A DNA stretch of 64,000 bases from a virus, in the IMG/VR virus record IMGVR_UViG_3300049434_000014, positions 62,001-126,000 of that record; one strand, given 5' to 3'. Both the position numbers and the translations under genes were made by a program. Positions within the stretch are counted from its first letter, which is position 1. Every line of letters begins with the position of its first letter. The notes below the pieces were generated by a model. The model made no database searches. It was not told the DNA's origin and worked only from the letters and a program-made list of their open reading frames with translations. Below are positions 62,243 through 64,000 of this stretch, piece by piece.

Positions 62243-63420
62243 CATTGAAGGTTTTAGTTTCTACTCCTGTTAATTCTGTTACTGGTTACGGTAACGATGG
62301 TATCGAGCTTATTCAGGCATTGGTTCGTTGGGGTGCTGATGTCTATACCGTCCCAGCGTCAGTGTTTCCGCCCGTTCCGCGCGAGGTTGCGGCTGTTTTT
62401 ACGAAGCCTATTCCCTCACATGTTGACTTGCTGATCTCTCATAAATGTCCACAAGAGTTGGCTCATCCGGATCGATGTGGCATCTTCTCGGTCGCCACGG
62501 TTGCTTTGGCTTGGACGATGTGGGAGTGGGATTCGATAGCTAATGTTGACACGATTAGTGATTTGAATTGCGAGCATGCGTTTCGGGTAACGGATAATTT
62601 GCGTGATTCGTTGGCGCGTTTCGACGCGACTCTGGCTTACGATGAAGTGTCGAAGTCTGCACTGGATCCCTTCCATGATAACATTCATGTGTTGCAGGGT
62701 GGTGTGACTCCGTTAGATTACATGGCTCGTGACTGGTTTTCGAATCCTTTTCGTTTTATAATGTGTGGTGTTCTGTCTGCTCGCAAGAACCCGTTTGCTG
62801 CGATTAATGCATTTAAGAAGTTGCGCGACGCGGGTGAGCTTGAGCATGCGACATTGACGCTGAAGAGTACGTATCCTGGACTTCACCCTCGGATGGAGAA
62901 GTGGTGTCCTGGACTGCATTTGATTCACGATTTGTGGCCTATCGAACAGGTACATGAGTTTTTCGGACAAAGTCACGTGATGGTGGCACCCTCGTGGGGT
63001 GAAGGCAAGAACCGACCGGCTATTGAGTTTGCGACGTCTGGCGGCGCTGTAGTCGCACCCATGATTGGCGGGCATGCGCAGTGGATGTCTTCTGAGTATA
63101 CGTGGCCGGTCAGATATAATCTTAAAGACTTTGGGTCTGGCTCGCACGGTGCGGATGTAGATGTCGATCATCTTGCTGAGATCATGTTGGAGCTTTATAC
63201 CGACCGTGCGTCTACGAGATTGCGCGCTGAAAGAGCAGCTCAATGCCTGCCAGCGCAGGTGGCTTGGCCGTCTGTGTTAGAGAGGCTCATGTTTCGTCTC
63301 CCGGCTATCGCGGGCGGTCGAGGCTCGGAGGTGTCCGCGCTGATGCGGGCTTGCCGCCGCGCTCCTGCGTCTGAGGGTGTTCATTTAGCTTCTGCACGTA
63401 GTGCACTTGATCCTGTATGA
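62239..63420 (+). CDS. Glycosyltransferase, GT-B fold
   Basis: 393 residues. GTG 62239 is used because the earlier ATG 62191 lies inside the previous gene. LKVLVSTPVNSVTGYGNDG gives the N-terminal Rossmann strand, and SWGEGKNRPAIEFATSGGAVVAP the EGxxxxxxE UDP-sugar site of GT4-like enzymes. Probably modifies virion proteins or DNA. Odd location between tail terminator and tail tube genes. Confidence 0.7.
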   Translation: MTLKVLVSTPVNSVTGYGNDGIELIQALVRWGADVYTVPASVFPPVPREVAAVFTKPIPSHVDLLISHKCPQELAHPDRCGIFSVATVALAWTMWEWDSIANVDTISDLNCEHAFRVTDNLRDSLARFDATLAYDEVSKSALDPFHDNIHVLQGGVTPLDYMARDWFSNPFRFIMCGVLSARKNPFAAINAFKKLRDAGELEHATLTLKSTYPGLHPRMEKWCPGLHLIHDLWPIEQVHEFFGQSHVMVAPSWGEGKNRPAIEFATSGGAVVAPMIGGHAQWMSSEYTWPVRYNLKDFGSGSHGADVDVDHLAEIMLELYTDRASTRLRAERAAQCLPAQVAWPSVLERLMFRLPAIAGGRGSEVSALMRACRRAPASEGVHLASARSALDPV

Positions 63421-63721
63421 TTCGACGCGCGCCGAATACGCAAGTGTGCCTACGGTGACATTCCCTCACGAAGTTGAGCTGCGGTGTCCTGTTGGGCCTC
63501 GGAAGTTGTTTGCCAAGCTGAGACTTGATGGCGTACAGCCGACTGTGACTTCAGGCAATCTCTTGGAGATGGCCTGTCAGGATTGTAGACGTCGGGCTCG
63601 TTCTGAGGGTCGTACTGATGTGGGATTCGTTCTCCACCGTTTCGATATTGTGGGTCGCCTTGTCGAGACTGTGATCGTCGCGCCAGTGGTTGACGGTGCC
63701 GAATACCCCAGCGAAGGCTAG
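63401..63721 (+). CDS. Small CxxC protein
   Basis: 106 residues (start codon uncertain among GTG/TTG near 63401). VELRCPVGPRKLFAKL.. and MACQDCRRRARSEG, with VLHRFDIVGRLVET following, form a zinc-type module of a kind common in actinophages. Overlaps the glycosyltransferase gene by 20 nt. Confidence 0.55.
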   Translation: MHLILYDSTRAEYASVPTVTFPHEVELRCPVGPRKLFAKLRLDGVQPTVTSGNLLEMACQDCRRRARSEGRTDVGFVLHRFDIVGRLVETVIVAPVVDGAEYPSEG

Positions 63722-63800
63722 CGCCGTCATCGGTGTTGAGAGCAGTGAATGCCAATAGCCAGTTAGCGTCCGCGTTGTATGTAGACGAGAGGTTATTGGT

Positions 63801-64000
63801 ATGCCGTCAACTGGCATTTATGAGGCATTTAGCGTCTCGCATGCAGCGATTCTGGATGGTACGACTGGCGCTGAGTCTGCGGACATCTATGGTGTTCGTC
63901 AGGGTTCTGTTTCGATCAACTCAGACTCGCACGACAATACCGGCGATAACGCTGTTTTGTCCAACTGGTTTTGGTTCAACTATGCAGAGATCACGATCTC
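63801..64000 (+). CDS. Major tail (tube) protein, 5' part
   Basis: ATG 63801 after GAGAGGTTATTGGT. The first 66 residues (PSTGIYEAFSVSHAAILDGT, ADIYGVRQGSVSIN, VLSNWFWFNYAEITI) have the beta pattern of a tail-tube protein. The gene runs past the window edge. Confidence 0.6.
   Translation, partial: MPSTGIYEAFSVSHAAILDGTTGAESADIYGVRQGSVSINSDSHDNTGDNAVLSNWFWFNYAEITI

Noticed and set aside
1-64000. Temperate lifestyle
   Set aside because: No integrase, excisionase, Cro/CI-type repressor or attachment site was recognised. The window is partial, so this is absence of evidence only.

Overview
The window is a stretch of a tailed double-stranded DNA phage that infects an actinobacterium. The host inference rests on a WhiB-like gene, many GTG starts, and -10-like sequences close to the TAGGAT type of Streptomyces. 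Nearly every gene is on the + strand. Terminase, portal, MuF and capsid genes lie at the right end and tail-fibre genes at the left end, so the window is part of a larger genome opened inside the structural module. No integrase, excisionase or immunity repressor was recognised. A lytic lifestyle is likely but not proven by 64 kb.

Layout. 0-5 kb: tail spike and fibre genes. 5-5.8 kb: a GC-richer, host-like cation diffusion facilitator homologue with an altered metal site. 5.9-33.4 kb: about 75 small accessory genes (zinc-knuckle, membrane and winged-helix-like proteins). Recognisable enzymes or regulators among them are a DUF4406 protein, a cysteine desulfurase, an Rnl2-type RNA ligase, a MazG-like protein, two HExxH proteins, a WhiB protein and an SPFH lipoprotein. 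33.4-35.8 kb: a tRNA cluster (Glu, Pro, His, Asn, Cys, Trp, Arg) with four tRNA-like genes that have abnormal anticodon arms. 35.8-42.9 kb: a MetE-like protein, a DEDD exonuclease, a DUF1353 protein, an RNase AS-like nuclease, an HExxE protein and an SbcC/Rad50-like fragment. One small gene here is on the minus strand. 43-46.5 kb: a secreted protein, a RAMP/Cas6-like protein and a DnaX-type clamp loader. 46.5-64 kb: endolysin, a further HExxH protein, terminase, portal, MuF, scaffold, decoration, capsid, connectors, glycosyltransferase and the start of the tail tube gene.

Expression signals. Eleven copies of GTAACG-N17-GATAYM (an invariant 17-bp spacer) drive mainly the 8.4-11.3 kb block. At least 28 genes have a GGGTAGKAC-like motif that ends 5 or 6 nt before the start codon and often has no Shine-Dalgarno match. 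Three genes behind the GTAACG class show the same 5-6 nt spacing, so both motifs look like -10 elements of leaderless mRNAs.

The most unusual feature is a set of six intergenic arrays at 25.95, 30.2, 31.9, 42.9, 45.0 and 46.45 kb. They are pyrimidine-rich on the + strand, do not look coding, and consist of 29-50 nt units (mostly 32-40) that each begin with (Y)CGACTA or a close variant. Two adjacent 38-bp units at 45207-45282 differ at only two positions. Two arrays flank the 43.3-45.0 kb block that holds a protein with the glycine-rich loop of RAMP/Cas6 proteins. This pairing is the best candidate here for an undescribed system. Its function is inference only.
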